Shown piece by piece: positions 7,270 to 15,877 of a stretch of DNA of 64,000 nucleotides. The notes below the pieces were generated by a model. It did not search any database. It was not told the DNA's origin and saw nothing but the letters and a program-made list of their open reading frames with translations. The stretch's first letter is position 1. Each line of letters begins with the position of its first letter. The stretch is from a virus, in IMG/VR virus record IMGVR_UViG_3300037805_000644, positions 158,940 to 222,939 of that record. The stretch is one strand, 5' to 3'. A program made the translations under genes and the position numbers.

Positions 7270-8169
7270 TCAGGCGATGACGGTGCCGTCGGCGGCGTAA
7301 ACCGTCACGGCTCGATGAGCACCCGTTGCCGGGATGGCCACGCCGTCCAGGTCCGTCGCGGTACCGCCCGCACCATAGGTGAAGGCGGGGTTGAGGAACG
7401 TGAACGCGGGGGCGACCAGCTCGGACAGAACCCCGCTCAGGGCACTGAGCTGGAGGGCTCCCGTGTTCACGATGGGCAGCACCTGGTTGTGGTTGCCGTC
7501 CTGCGTTCCGGTGTTGACCACCGCAGTGGTGGGGACAACCCGGCCCGAGAAGGGGTTACGGCCACGGATGCCTGCGCCGTTGAGGGCACGAACCGATTCG
7601 GGCTGCTCGATGTTGGCGGCAGTGGTGAAGAAACCACGGACGGCGGCATCGAAAGTGCCACCGACAACCTGCACCTGGGAGTTGTCCGGGAGCTTCCAAC
7701 GCTCGCCTGCGAGGATGCGGAGGACTTCCTCCACACTCCCGGTCGAGGCGCCGAGGATGCCATCGAGGTCCGAACCACCTACACCAGCGGGGGTGTTGAT
7801 GTGGATGTTGATGGCCGCCAAGGTGAGGGCGACACCATTCGAGGCATCCTGCTCAATGAGAGCCGAAATCTGACCAGCTTCCACAGCCGTCAACGCCTGT
7901 GTGCCCAGGGTGTCCTCAACATTGTCGATGAGGTAAGCGGACAGCCCGTAGGTGTCGCCGTCCGAATCGAGAGAGGCACCGCCAGCCAGGCCCGCCTGCG
8001 TCGCGACGGCGGCATTCACCGCGTCGAGCAAGAAATGGGTCTGGTAGTGGGTCTGGCCAGCGCCGGCATAGACCGAGTTGCGCTGGGACTTGTTGGGGCT
8101 GAGATCGAGGACCTGGAGGAGGTTGTCGTCCAGGTCGTTGCGAGCCAGCACGATGTATGCACGAGCCAT
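7270..8169 (-). CDS. Virion protein, tandem paralogue 2 of 3
   Basis: 299 residues. N-terminus IVLARNDLDDNLLQVLDLSP is closest to that of paralogue 1; GQTHYQTH, SVEEVLRILAGERWKLPDN and a C-terminal VTVYAADGTVIA mirror the neighbours. The middle (residues about 60-150) differs in length and sequence from the flanking copies, so the family diverges in the body while keeping both ends, a pattern usual for proteins that assemble together through conserved ends and expose variable middles. Strong ribosome site (AAAGGAG). Function inferred as virion structural. Confidence 0.65.
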   Translation of the reverse strand: MARAYIVLARNDLDDNLLQVLDLSPNKSQRNSVYAGAGQTHYQTHFLLDAVNAAVATQAGLAGGASLDSDGDTYGLSAYLIDNVEDTLGTQALTAVEAGQISALIEQDASNGVALTLAAINIHINTPAGVGGSDLDGILGASTGSVEEVLRILAGERWKLPDNSQVQVVGGTFDAAVRGFFTTAANIEQPESVRALNGAGIRGRNPFSGRVVPTTAVVNTGTQDGNHNQVLPIVNTGALQLSALSGVLSELVAPAFTFLNPAFTYGAGGTATDLDGVAIPATGAHRAVTVYAADGTVIA

Positions 8170-8181
8170 GATGATTCTCCT

Positions 8182-9456
8182 TTAAGCCAGCGTGCCGTCG
8201 TCGTTGTAGACGGTCACGATCCGAGCCGGGGTAACGGCGGCGTTGTTGGGGCCGGGCTGGTAGTGGGTTGCCTGGAAGGGCACCAGGTCACTGTCTGGGA
8301 AAAGGGTGACGGAACCGTCCTGCATCTTGCTCAGGTAGCCGCCCAGGAGAGATTGCTGGAAGCTGCCGTCATCGACGGTGTCCCGAATCCCCTTGTGCTC
8401 AGTCTGCTCGATGTCGCCACCGTTCGTGACGGCGAGACCCTTGTGGCGGATCCAGGGGTTCACGGGACCGATCACACCGCCGACCATCTGGGTGTCAAAC
8501 ACCGTGTTGGCCCGGGTGAAAGAACCGAGCTGGGTCGAGTCCCAGACGGTGAGCGGGAGGGCCGCAGCCACCAGCTTCACGCTCCCGGAGGGAAGCTGGT
8601 AACCTCGACCGGCCATCAGCTCCAGGATGTCCAGGGCTACCCCAGTGGAGGCTGATCCACCAGCGGAGGTCAGCTCGGTCCCCGCAGCGGCTGCTGCAAG
8701 CACCGTGTTGATGTTGCCGAGGGCGAGCACCTGTCCCGCATCCACCCGAGCAAGCAAGGCTGCTGCTGCCGCTGCCACGGTGGCTGCCGTCCAGCTCTGC
8801 ACTGCCCGAGTCATCGTGGCGCCGCCAAGGGTGATTTCAACTGCACCCGAGTCCTCAGCCACAGTCGTCTGGAGGTAGTTGGTACCCGGACGCACATCGG
8901 CGACGATGGTCACCGTGTCCACGGTGCCGGCGGTGTTGTCTGCGGAGATGGTCTCCCCAGAGGCCACCCCTCCGATGCTCGTTTCCAAGAGAGCCTGAGA
9001 GGCCGCATCATTGATGGCGCCCACCAGGCTGGTGGCCGTGTTGATGGCCGAGCCCGAGTTGGCTACGTCGTTGAACTCTTGGTTCGCTGCGACGGCACCA
9101 CCGGCTACTGCCGTGAAATCCACCTGGATGCCGGAGGGGCCATCGATGGTGATGATGGTCCCTGCGGCGAGGCCGGCGAGAATCTGGATGGTCTGTGACT
9201 CCGCAGTCAGCCCACCTGCCTCAACTCGGTCCGCCAGGTAGGCAGCCAGCCCCCGAGCGGCGCTTGCGGGCTCATCGGTGCGAGTCACCTGACCCGTGGC
9301 CGCATCGAACGACAGGGCGTCGATCTGGGCACGGTTGAGGTAACGGGTTTGGCCTGGCGGGTCCAGATCGCTCCGAAGACTCGTGTTGGGCACGAGGTCG
9401 AGAACCTGGAGCACGCCGTCGGGAATGTCGGTCCGTGCAAGGCAGATGTACGGCAT
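8182..9456 (-). CDS. Virion protein, tandem paralogue 1 of 3 (longest)
   Basis: 424 residues, the first-transcribed and longest copy. N-terminus PYICLARTDIPDGVLQVLDL and GQTRYLNRAQ match paralogue 2; VALDILELMAGRGYQLPSGS and the end VTVYNDDGTLA correspond to conserved blocks of the others. About 110 extra residues between roughly 90 and 200 (TIITIDGPSGIQVDFTAVAG and onward) look like an inserted beta domain. ATG start with AGGAG upstream. It follows a candidate promoter at 9493-9513. Likely a virion surface or fibre component by inference. Confidence 0.65.
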   Translation of the reverse strand: MPYICLARTDIPDGVLQVLDLVPNTSLRSDLDPPGQTRYLNRAQIDALSFDAATGQVTRTDEPASAARGLAAYLADRVEAGGLTAESQTIQILAGLAAGTIITIDGPSGIQVDFTAVAGGAVAANQEFNDVANSGSAINTATSLVGAINDAASQALLETSIGGVASGETISADNTAGTVDTVTIVADVRPGTNYLQTTVAEDSGAVEITLGGATMTRAVQSWTAATVAAAAAALLARVDAGQVLALGNINTVLAAAAAGTELTSAGGSASTGVALDILELMAGRGYQLPSGSVKLVAAALPLTVWDSTQLGSFTRANTVFDTQMVGGVIGPVNPWIRHKGLAVTNGGDIEQTEHKGIRDTVDDGSFQQSLLGGYLSKMQDGSVTLFPDSDLVPFQATHYQPGPNNAAVTPARIVTVYNDDGTLA

Positions 9457-9492
9457 GTCTTCGGTCTCCTATCTTCGGCAAGTCTGTACTCG

Positions 9493-9513
9493 CCTATCTG
9501 GGCCAGGCTATAG
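9493..9513 (-). promoter_or_regulatory. Candidate late promoter (CTAT, 13 bases, TAGG)
   Basis: Minus-strand CTATAG box and TAGG element 13 bases apart, in the only sizeable gap in the 6.3-10.7 kb string, upstream of the three paralogues. Confidence 0.5.
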
Positions 9514-9521
9514 GCTCTCTA

Positions 9522-10361
9522 TCAGACCCCGCCTGAGGCACCCTGGTCCAAGTTGGCGATGATAACGAACGTGGGGTTGCTCCCCGGGGTTACACTGGAC
9601 AGGTAAATCTCTTTCACGGACCCGAAAGTCGTGATCTCAAAGTCACCACCACCGAGGGCCCCCAGGGCCAGGTAAGGCTGGTTCCAGCCGAAACTCACGG
9701 CGAGGCCGTTGGCGGCGTCCTTGTTACGCACCGTCACCGAGGTGGTTGGCCAGGGGAGGACAACACCTGTGGGAGGACCGTTACCGGCGCCCCCGTTGTC
9801 AAGAGTCTGATCGAAACCCGAGGGGGCGTCCCCTTCGGAGACGCCGAGATCGGTGACTCCCCCGGTGATGACCACGGTGCCTTCACGGAGGCTCAATACC
9901 TCCGGGGGCGGGAGGGCCAGGATCGGACCGGTGATGTCAAACCCTGCGTTTGCCCCTGCAAGGGCCTGGGCGGGGCCCGCAGCGCGGATCTGCTGAACAG
10001 CCAAGTACACCTGGGCGTTGTTCGACAGATTCAGGGCAGGGAAATCCTGCAAGGTGAAGATGGCCCTGGTGGCCTTGCCCAGCTTTTCATCACAGGCACC
10101 CCACCCGTTGCGGCGGATGGTCGGGCTGCGGAACATGCGACCCGCCAGTACGGTGAACAGGTTCTGCCGCACGGCGGGGGCTACAACCCCCGACCCGATG
10201 GGAGCACCATACAGGCTATCCACGCTGGACGACGCCCACACCCGGTACCCGGAGGCGTCCGGGGAGTGTGGGATCTGGATGGAGATGCGGTCAGATGTCC
10301 GCAAGACGATGCCCGGGAACTGACCCCAAGGGCCCATATCAAAGTTGTGTGGCACGCTCAT
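9522..10361 (-). CDS. Probable virion protein, 279 residues
   Basis: Beta-rich, low-charge protein starting MSVPHNFDMGPWGQFPG; a first part with IVLRTSDRISIQIPHSPD and SGYRVWASSSVDSLYG, a proline/glycine linker (GAGNGPPTGVVLPWP), then a C-terminal strand-rich domain (GGDFEITTFGSVKEIYLSSV). The start overlaps the FmdB-type gene by four bases with GGAG upstream. No cysteine cluster beyond one Cys and no enzyme motif. Neighbouring structural genes and composition suggest a virion protein; it is not visibly related to the three paralogues downstream. Confidence 0.55.
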   Translation of the reverse strand: MSVPHNFDMGPWGQFPGIVLRTSDRISIQIPHSPDASGYRVWASSSVDSLYGAPIGSGVVAPAVRQNLFTVLAGRMFRSPTIRRNGWGACDEKLGKATRAIFTLQDFPALNLSNNAQVYLAVQQIRAAGPAQALAGANAGFDITGPILALPPPEVLSLREGTVVITGGVTDLGVSEGDAPSGFDQTLDNGGAGNGPPTGVVLPWPTTSVTVRNKDAANGLAVSFGWNQPYLALGALGGGDFEITTFGSVKEIYLSSVTPGSNPTFVIIANLDQGASGGV

Positions 10362-10732
10362 GCGTTCTTCTCCTCGCGGATCTTCGCATCATAGGCGGCG
10401 GTGTCTCGACCCTTTGAGGTCGCCAACTTCTTGGCGTCTGACCAAGAGTCCACACGTTCCCCGCCTACATTGGGGGCCAGGGTCAAAGCAGGAGCATCTT
10501 TCAACTTCACCTTGCCCTTGGCGGTCAGCCGGCGGTTCTTTTCCCGCATCTGCTGCTTGATCTTCATGTTCTTACCAACCCAGTCGTCTCCTCGTTGGAG
10601 GAACGACACTTGTCCGACCACCCGCTTAGCAGGCTCGCCGCAGTCGCAGGGTTGGGGCTGGGTGCATTCGGACCGATCAACGCTCTTCTCGAACGTCTCG
10701 CCGCAAGGACACTTATAGCTGTAGAGGGGCAT
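10358..10732 (-). CDS. FmdB-type zinc-ribbon protein
   Basis: 124 residues. The first 45 form the FmdB regulatory-protein zinc ribbon: MPLYSYKCPCGETFEKSV supplies the first pair of cysteines (CPC) and QPCDCGEPAKRVV the second. The rest is basic and helical (GKNMKIKQQMREKNRRLTAK), possibly nucleic-acid binding. Short FmdB-like proteins are frequent in large phages next to head or assembly genes, with no proven role. It overlaps the upstream SWIM-zinc gene by 20 bases and starts after AAAGGAG. Confidence 0.8.
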   Translation of the reverse strand: MPLYSYKCPCGETFEKSVDRSECTQPQPCDCGEPAKRVVGQVSFLQRGDDWVGKNMKIKQQMREKNRRLTAKGKVKLKDAPALTLAPNVGGERVDSWSDAKKLATSKGRDTAAYDAKIREEKNA

Positions 10733-12413
10733 GGGTACTCCTTCCTTTCAGCTCAAGATACCGAGCTGCGAGGGTCCGAATCTCGACAGACGGGATGGTG
10801 TGTACAGTCCACACCTCACCGTTGATGAGCATATCGGAGAGATACCGAGGGTCAGGCGCCTCAGACCCACGCTTGTGGCGGGGTCGGGGGATGTCCCAAT
10901 CCAGGCCGAGAGCATGATCGAGCACTGCAAGGACATGCTTGCAAACCCCATGCTCATGCACAGGATCCTTGATCACGGGGAAGCTGGCCGTGCCCCGAGG
11001 CTTCCCATACAGGTAGCCGTTCTGCTTGGCCCAGTGCTCGGGCCCCTGCCAACGCCAGTAAGGGCAGTCGCAGGAAAGAAACACGTCAGCCTTGGACAGC
11101 CGTCGGGCATTGCCCTTGGTCTTGCCCTGAACCCGGACCCTGTAAGTACCGGAATTGCCGTTCACGTCGAAAAGCCACATCCCGTTGCGCTGGTCTACCT
11201 TCTTGAGCTTCCAGGTCAGGCCGGTCACCTTCTCCCGGATGCTGTCGTCCACACCCGACATGATGTCGGAGATGCGGAAAGCGAACCTCCGACCCTCTTT
11301 ATTTTGGAAATCGTGCCCCTCGGGGATGACCTTAGCGGACCCGGGGTTGTTCGTAACCTCACCGAAATCGTTGAAGGTTTTCATCCCGGGGTTCCGCTTC
11401 TTTTTGCGCACCCGCTCTTTGCGGTCCGTGGCCCGGTCGTATGCCTGCCCTGGGGGGTCTTTGCGGTCCACCCGCTCATACAGCATCTCTGCGGTGTGCA
11501 TCGCCTCTTGGTACCCTAGGGCCTTGTCCAGGTACCCGAAAAAGTAATCATCATCGATGACGGCCTCGTCGAAAAACTCCACCAAAGGCCGGCTCTGGTA
11601 CATGCCCCCCACCTGGAAAGTCACCCACCCTGTGAGCTGGGAGACGCCCATCACCACACCCCAAGCCTGAGTGGGGAGATGGTAAAACCCAACGGGGCGG
11701 AACAGCGCCTCAGCCTTCTTCTCGCCGGGCTTGTCTTTCCGGTTCTTCAACTTCTCGCGGTACTCGGTCCCCCGCTGCTTGAGAGTGCTGGCCCCCCCAG
11801 GCTTGCGCTCGAACCTCTCAGGCTTCTCCTTTCGCCTCTCCTGGTCCCGCTGGTAGGTCCCCTTGTTCTTGGCCCGGGCATACCACCGCTCCATGCGGCT
11901 GCGTACCTTGCCCCGGTTTTTCTGGTACCACTTCTGGAAGTACCGCTTGGCCTGGCCACGCTGTTCTTTCTGTCGGTCGGACCCTGGGTAAGGCTTGCCC
12001 TGGGCCGCGCCCATGCGTTGAAGTACCGACAGGATCTCCTCCTGGGTGGGCATGATGGGATCATAAAGCTGGGACTCCTCCTCGCTCTCCCCATACACGC
12101 CAGGTCGACGGGTGTTCATCCCTGGACCCGACTGGGCTGGAGAGCCCTTAGAGCCAGGGTGTTCACCCCCGGGCTCGCTTTGGGTGCGAGCCTTGTCCTT
12201 GTGGATGGACTTGTTGCCCTCACCTGTGCCGCTCGGGCCCGGGGTGTTGAAGTTGTGGGGGCCGCTCTTGGTCGTGTTGGTCCACTGAGGGCTAGGGAGC
12301 GCAGAAGGCTTCCTCTCATCCCTCCCCGGCACCGTGGGCTTGGTTCCCGGTGACGGATTCTTGACGACGGTACGGACCCCACTCAGGTCCTGGGAGCGGC
12401 TTGATGTCTTCAT
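10713..12413 (-). CDS. SWIM-type zinc finger virion-associated protein
   Basis: 566 residues. Residues 1-120 are low-complexity (S, P, G, T, N). Residues 150-235 are very basic with repeated Arg/Lys and aromatic residues (KRYFQKWYQKNRGKVRSRME). Residues 240-320 look globular. Around residues 448-493 the pattern CDC - 40 residues - CKH is the SWIM zinc finger (CxCxnCxH), which binds nucleic acid or protein; the spacer is longer than usual. The C-terminus holds TLAARYLELKG, a copy of the short motif shared by head proteins. A packaged DNA-associated protein is a reasonable inference. Stop and downstream FmdB start overlap. Confidence 0.65.
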   Translation of the reverse strand: MKTSSRSQDLSGVRTVVKNPSPGTKPTVPGRDERKPSALPSPQWTNTTKSGPHNFNTPGPSGTGEGNKSIHKDKARTQSEPGGEHPGSKGSPAQSGPGMNTRRPGVYGESEEESQLYDPIMPTQEEILSVLQRMGAAQGKPYPGSDRQKEQRGQAKRYFQKWYQKNRGKVRSRMERWYARAKNKGTYQRDQERRKEKPERFERKPGGASTLKQRGTEYREKLKNRKDKPGEKKAEALFRPVGFYHLPTQAWGVVMGVSQLTGWVTFQVGGMYQSRPLVEFFDEAVIDDDYFFGYLDKALGYQEAMHTAEMLYERVDRKDPPGQAYDRATDRKERVRKKKRNPGMKTFNDFGEVTNNPGSAKVIPEGHDFQNKEGRRFAFRISDIMSGVDDSIREKVTGLTWKLKKVDQRNGMWLFDVNGNSGTYRVRVQGKTKGNARRLSKADVFLSCDCPYWRWQGPEHWAKQNGYLYGKPRGTASFPVIKDPVHEHGVCKHVLAVLDHALGLDWDIPRPRHKRGSEAPDPRYLSDMLINGEVWTVHTIPSVEIRTLAARYLELKGRSTHAPLQL

Positions 12414-12416
12414 CCG

Positions 12417-13367
12417 TTACTTTCCCAGGTGTTTCTTCACGATATTCTGGATGCCGTGATTGTGGCTGTGAGGCAACACGCAGATGCCAGGGGCCTTCGG
12501 GTCAGGCATCCCTTTCCAGTACACGGTGATGATCCGGGCCGTCCTCTTGGACGGGACAGCGAACACCAGGAAGAGGTTCCATTTCTTGAAAAGGAACTCA
12601 ATGGGCTCTCCCCGGCGGATGGTCATCATGGCGTGTTCGTACTCGTAACTCTTCTGACTTTTCCAGTCATTGAGGCTCTGGCCGAACTGTTTGAGGCCGA
12701 CGCGGATATCCGGGATGCTGATCCCCCGCAGGTCCATGCGGTACTGGGCGTGGCTTGTCAGCTCGATCTGCTTGAACAACCCAGCACCTTGCTCCTTGAG
12801 CGGCTTGTAAACCACTCGGGCCTCCGGGTTGCTCAGGGACTTGCCTTCCTCTACCTTCTCTTGGAGGACATCACGCACCCGGGGTGAGCGAACCTTATCC
12901 TCGATACGGTTGACGACATAGCAGGGACCCGCCTCGGTGGGCAGACCCAAGGCGGGCATGAGGTCCGCCTGCTTGCCCACCCAAGCCGAGGATACCCTCT
13001 GAGAGGCGCTTTCCGACTCGGAGTTCCGATCCATCCCCCCGCCGAAAGCGGGGGATAGGGTCTCCTCGACGAGCTGCTTTTCGGAGAGAGGGAGACGGGC
13101 CCCCAGATAGCTCTCACCCATCTTGACGAGAGCCAGGGCAGTGCGATCCAACACCTGCTCCAGGGCATCCATGCGCTCAGGGGCGGCGATGATAATGTCG
13201 CCAGCCACCTCGAACAGGTGCTCTTTCTGATCCGAAGAGGAGATTAGCTTGCCTGCCCTGTTTACCAGGTGGCGGAGTCGGTGGGTGTCCAAACGAGCCT
13301 GGGTCACACCCTCAGTGATGAGGGCCCAGGCTGCTTGGGAACTGGCGGTTTTGTCGGTCTTGCTCAC
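12417..13367 (-). CDS. Virion-block protein with RelE/DUF4258-like C-terminal domain
   Basis: 316 residues from a GTG start with GGAG six bases upstream; the longer frame overlapping the next gene lacks a ribosome site. Residues 1-125 are helical, ending in the motif QRVSSAWVGK (R124) shared with other head proteins. The C-terminal 110 residues read HAQYRMDLRGISIPDIRVGL, then YEYEHAMMTI, LFLVFAVPSKRTARIITVYW and a final HSHNHGIQ: the order of DUF4258 and phage BECR/RelE-fold ribonuclease-like domains. If active it would cut RNA; catalytic residues cannot be proven here. Could be an injected effector or a self-processing head protein. Fold assignment is by pattern only. Confidence 0.6.
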   Translation of the reverse strand: MSKTDKTASSQAAWALITEGVTQARLDTHRLRHLVNRAGKLISSSDQKEHLFEVAGDIIIAAPERMDALEQVLDRTALALVKMGESYLGARLPLSEKQLVEETLSPAFGGGMDRNSESESASQRVSSAWVGKQADLMPALGLPTEAGPCYVVNRIEDKVRSPRVRDVLQEKVEEGKSLSNPEARVVYKPLKEQGAGLFKQIELTSHAQYRMDLRGISIPDIRVGLKQFGQSLNDWKSQKSYEYEHAMMTIRRGEPIEFLFKKWNLFLVFAVPSKRTARIITVYWKGMPDPKAPGICVLPHSHNHGIQNIVKKHLGK

Positions 13368-13429
13368 AACGGTCTCCGATGCAGACACAGAAGTCCTCAC
13401 CCAGAGTCGCTGATAGGCGGGCAACCGAA

Positions 13430-14821
13430 TCAGCCGTTGAGGTTGGCGATTGCGGAGCGGATGCGCTTCACGATACCCGGACCCTCGATGGCGCAGATGG
13501 CGTCGATGATCGCAGGGGAGTCCGGGTAGCACTCCACTGCCTCAGAGACCCGGGCACGCCAGTGCTGGCTCTTGTCCCAGGTGGCCACGATCTCTTTGAT
13601 CGAGTCCTCAGGGCTCTTCCGCTGCGGGCCCGTGTGCTTGAGTCCCTGAGTCAACTCCTGAACTGCCTCCTCGGGGGGTCGTGCGGCGGCGGCGAAAAGG
13701 GAGTCACCCGGTGTTGGTGTGGAGACCGCACCCGCCCCCATGGCGTCCCCAATGGAGCGATCAATGGTCACGATCAGGTCATCGTGCTGGACGACCGGCA
13801 TCGAGGCTCGCCGCATGTGCGCGGGGTCTACCCCGTCGTCAATGGCGGCGACCTGAGGGGCCGACCCCACGGTCACAGTGGGGTTCTGCCACTGAGGGGT
13901 CCCCCCCACCTGGGCCTGTAGGTTGCGGATGGCGCCCTGATCCCGAATCAAGGTGCCCGCAGACTCACTGTTCAGGACGGCTCCCGACTGGGAGTCCACC
14001 ATGACTCCCCGGGTGTTGGTGTATTCCTTGAGCTTGGGATCACCCTCATAGCTCGCAGGGGCCGAGATGGAGCTGGTCTTGACCTGCCCGATGGAGGTGC
14101 CCTGCTGGCTATCCATCGCCTGCACGGTGAACTGCCCCTTGGCGCCGACACGGCGGCCACTGGACCCATCCGCCGAGTTGTGTCGCTCCCCCCCCATGCT
14201 GACCGGCTTCTGGATGGGCTGACCGTACGCGATCTGGTTGATCACAGCGCCATTGTACTCGTCAGTGGCAAGGCTGAACTCAGCCTCCGACTTGTACTCT
14301 TTGCGGACAGGCCAGGGCGGGATGACCCCCTCATCAAACCATGCAGGGACGACCTGCCCGTTGGGGAGCTGCTTACGGCCAGGCACGTACTGCACCTGGG
14401 CCTGACGCCCCGCAGCCTGCTGTTGGGCAGTCTGCGGCTGCTGTGGGGCAGTCTGCGGCTGCTGTGCTGCCTGCACGGAGCGAGGGGCGTGGACCTGGCC
14501 GACGACCTGCTCCTCCTCGGTGATCACTGCCGTCCGCATGGCGACCCGGTCACCCTTGGTGGTGTCCGCCTGATGAAGCTGCACGCCCGCAGGCTGCGCC
14601 CGGTAGGTCGAGGAGGTGTCCGAAACGGGCACCAACCAGCCCCCCAGGACGGCGCCCTTGAGGGTGGGCATGGGGTGGCTCTCACCGCCCATCTTGAGGG
14701 TAATGCCGTCGAACTCAACCTCCTGGTCTTTAACCAGGTCCGTTTGGATGGGGCCGAGGTGGAAGGTGGTTGTGGCACGAAGCTTATGAAAGGTGCCGTG
14801 CTTGAATTGAATCTGACTCAT
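13430..14821 (-). CDS. Probable virion protein with Gln/Pro/Ala-rich linker
   Basis: 463 residues. An N-terminal beta domain of about 85 residues (QIQFKHGTFHKLRATTTFHL; EVEFDGITLKMGG) is followed by a low-complexity linker (two QTAxQQ units encoded by a 21-base tandem repeat), a middle part with PNGQVVPAWFDEGVIPPWPV, and a helical C-terminal domain from about residue 385. The modular look fits a virion or assembly protein. No catalytic motif recognised. It precedes the RelE-like gene in the same string; both ends of the string are in the structural block. Confidence 0.55.
   Translation of the reverse strand: MSQIQFKHGTFHKLRATTTFHLGPIQTDLVKDQEVEFDGITLKMGGESHPMPTLKGAVLGGWLVPVSDTSSTYRAQPAGVQLHQADTTKGDRVAMRTAVITEEEQVVGQVHAPRSVQAAQQPQTAPQQPQTAQQQAAGRQAQVQYVPGRKQLPNGQVVPAWFDEGVIPPWPVRKEYKSEAEFSLATDEYNGAVINQIAYGQPIQKPVSMGGERHNSADGSSGRRVGAKGQFTVQAMDSQQGTSIGQVKTSSISAPASYEGDPKLKEYTNTRGVMVDSQSGAVLNSESAGTLIRDQGAIRNLQAQVGGTPQWQNPTVTVGSAPQVAAIDDGVDPAHMRRASMPVVQHDDLIVTIDRSIGDAMGAGAVSTPTPGDSLFAAAARPPEEAVQELTQGLKHTGPQRKSPEDSIKEIVATWDKSQHWRARVSEAVECYPDSPAIIDAICAIEGPGIVKRIRSAIANLNG
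14425..14466. repeat. 21-base tandem direct repeat, two copies
   Basis: Two adjacent perfect copies beginning GGGCAGTCTGCGGCTGC inside the linker of the 463-residue gene; in frame they add one heptapeptide (Q-T-A-P-Q-Q-P type). Likely a slippage-prone linker that can vary in length without a frameshift. Confidence 0.8.
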
Positions 14822-14888
14822 GTGCCTGTCCTTTAGGGTAATGGGAACCCGCGACTCGCCACAATACCCTGCGGATCTCGGGATCAGT

Positions 14889-15149
14889 TCAGTGGGCTGC
14901 GCTGGGTGTCATCTCGACCAGGGCCAGGGTCCCTCGGAGCTGGTTGATCATGACGGGCAAGAGTTTCGGGGAGACCCGCACCCGGGCTACCACCAGGGCT
15001 CGGTGCAGGGTGGGGCTGTACAGCAAGAATTCCAAGAACACCCGGGAGGGGAGATCTCCGTCGAGTACCCGAAAAGCATTGGCATAGACCCCGAGTTCCA
15101 GGGGGGGCTCGATGCTGATAGCGAGGTCCACCGTGTGGCTGTCCGTCAT
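14889..15149 (-). CDS. Small DUF3467-like protein (paralogue of 5684-5899)
   Basis: 86 residues from the internal ATG (MTDSHTVDLAISIE); an earlier TTG start is possible but has no better ribosome site. Contains VYANAFRVLDGDLPSRVFLEF and ALVVARVRVSPKLLPVMI, the same two blocks as the protein at 5684-5899. Divergent from the Nudix gene. Activity unknown. Confidence 0.65.
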   Translation of the reverse strand: MTDSHTVDLAISIEPPLELGVYANAFRVLDGDLPSRVFLEFLLYSPTLHRALVVARVRVSPKLLPVMINQLRGTLALVEMTPSAAH

Positions 15150-15218
15150 CCGGTGCCTTTGGAAGGGGTTCAAGGTTAAACCTTACCGGGTAAGATGGTC
15201 AGATTGATGGAGGTAACT

Positions 15219-15650
15219 ATGCAAGAATATGTCGCCGGGTTCATGTTCAACCCTTCCATGACCCAGGTCGCCCTGATCAGGAAAAACAGGCCCCCTTGGC
15301 AGGCAGGCAAGCTCAATGCTGTAGGCGGGAAAGTTGAGCCTGGGGAGGACCCTTTGAGGGCGATGGTTCGGGAGTTTGAGGAGGAGACCGGAGTTCACCA
15401 TGAGAACTGGGAACCCACGGTCATCCTGTCTAAGGATGGGGCGTTCCGGGTCCATTTCTTCCGAACTTTCTCAGAGAAAGCTTATCAGGTAAAGACCGCC
15501 ACGGATGAACCCATCGATCTCTATATGCTGGACGATCTGAATGATCTGAATGCAGGACCCTCTTCGACGACGGTCCCTAACTTGGCCTGGCTGGTTCCAA
15601 TCCAACTGGATCTCCACCTGGCTTTCCCGGTGGTGCTCGTAGAGAAGTAG
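15219..15650 (+). CDS. Nudix hydrolase
   Basis: 143 residues from the ATG preceded by GGAGG at five bases. A complete Nudix box GX5EX7REUXEEXGU is present (GGKVEPGEDPLRAMVREFEE and ETGV), so it should hydrolyse a nucleoside diphosphate linked to another moiety. N-terminal VAGFMFNPSMTQVALIRKN and PWQAGKLNAVGGK match small Nudix enzymes acting on oxidised or odd nucleotides; the exact substrate cannot be read. One of three plus-strand single genes, with its own putative promoter region upstream and a strong terminator after the stop, so it is probably expressed independently of the flanking virion operons. Confidence 0.92.
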   Translation: MQEYVAGFMFNPSMTQVALIRKNRPPWQAGKLNAVGGKVEPGEDPLRAMVREFEEETGVHHENWEPTVILSKDGAFRVHFFRTFSEKAYQVKTATDEPIDLYMLDDLNDLNAGPSSTTVPNLAWLVPIQLDLHLAFPVVLVEK

Positions 15651-15660
15651 TTGGGAAAAG

Positions 15661-15694
15661 AAAAACCCTCGACACACAAGGTGTCGAGGGTTTT
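15661..15694. terminator. Strong bidirectional rho-independent terminator
   Basis: AAAACCCTCGACAC - four-base loop ACAA - GTGTCGAGGGTTTT: a perfect stem flanked by A and T tracts, placed between the convergent Nudix gene and the coiled-coil gene. Serves both strands. Confidence 0.92.
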
Positions 15695-15877
15695 AGAGGA
15701 TCCGAAATGCTGCGGACTGCACGAAAGCTTCCAGACAGCAGTGGGTATTCACGAAGGCAACGGCACCTTCCTCCCCACTCGGGAGGCTTGACGTGTCTGT
15801 CAAGCCCAACCACCTTAGATGGTTCCGTCTTTAAGGGGACTGGGAATCTACACTGTGGTGCCCCGCCAGTCAAGTAA
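15695..15877. other. Gene-free segment with an array of hairpins
   Basis: No convincing ORF. Three small hairpins stand shoulder to shoulder: CCTCCC/GGGAGG at 15770-15786, CTTGAC/GTCAAG at 15787-15804, AACCA/TGGTT with a 7-base loop at 15808-15824. A further 9-bp imperfect stem pairs 15850-15858 with 15892-15900. On the minus strand the segment would be the 3' untranslated part of the coiled-coil gene transcript, ending in the terminator. I looked for a tRNA cloverleaf and did not find one. Possible small structured RNA; see findings. Confidence 0.45.

Noticed and set aside
7315-8655. Plus-strand open frame of 446 residues across two virion genes
   Set aside because: Antisense to conserved paralogues 1 and 2, whose similarity to each other proves the minus strand is coding.
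12116-12382. Alternative minus-strand frame over the N-terminus of the SWIM protein
   Set aside because: Frame-shifted shadow of its Ser/Pro/Gly-rich N-terminal region; no start signal.
15808-15824. Stem of 5 bp with 7-base loop resembling an anticodon arm
   Set aside because: Position 33 equivalent is not T, no T-loop (TTCGA) or matching acceptor stem flanks it, so not a tRNA.
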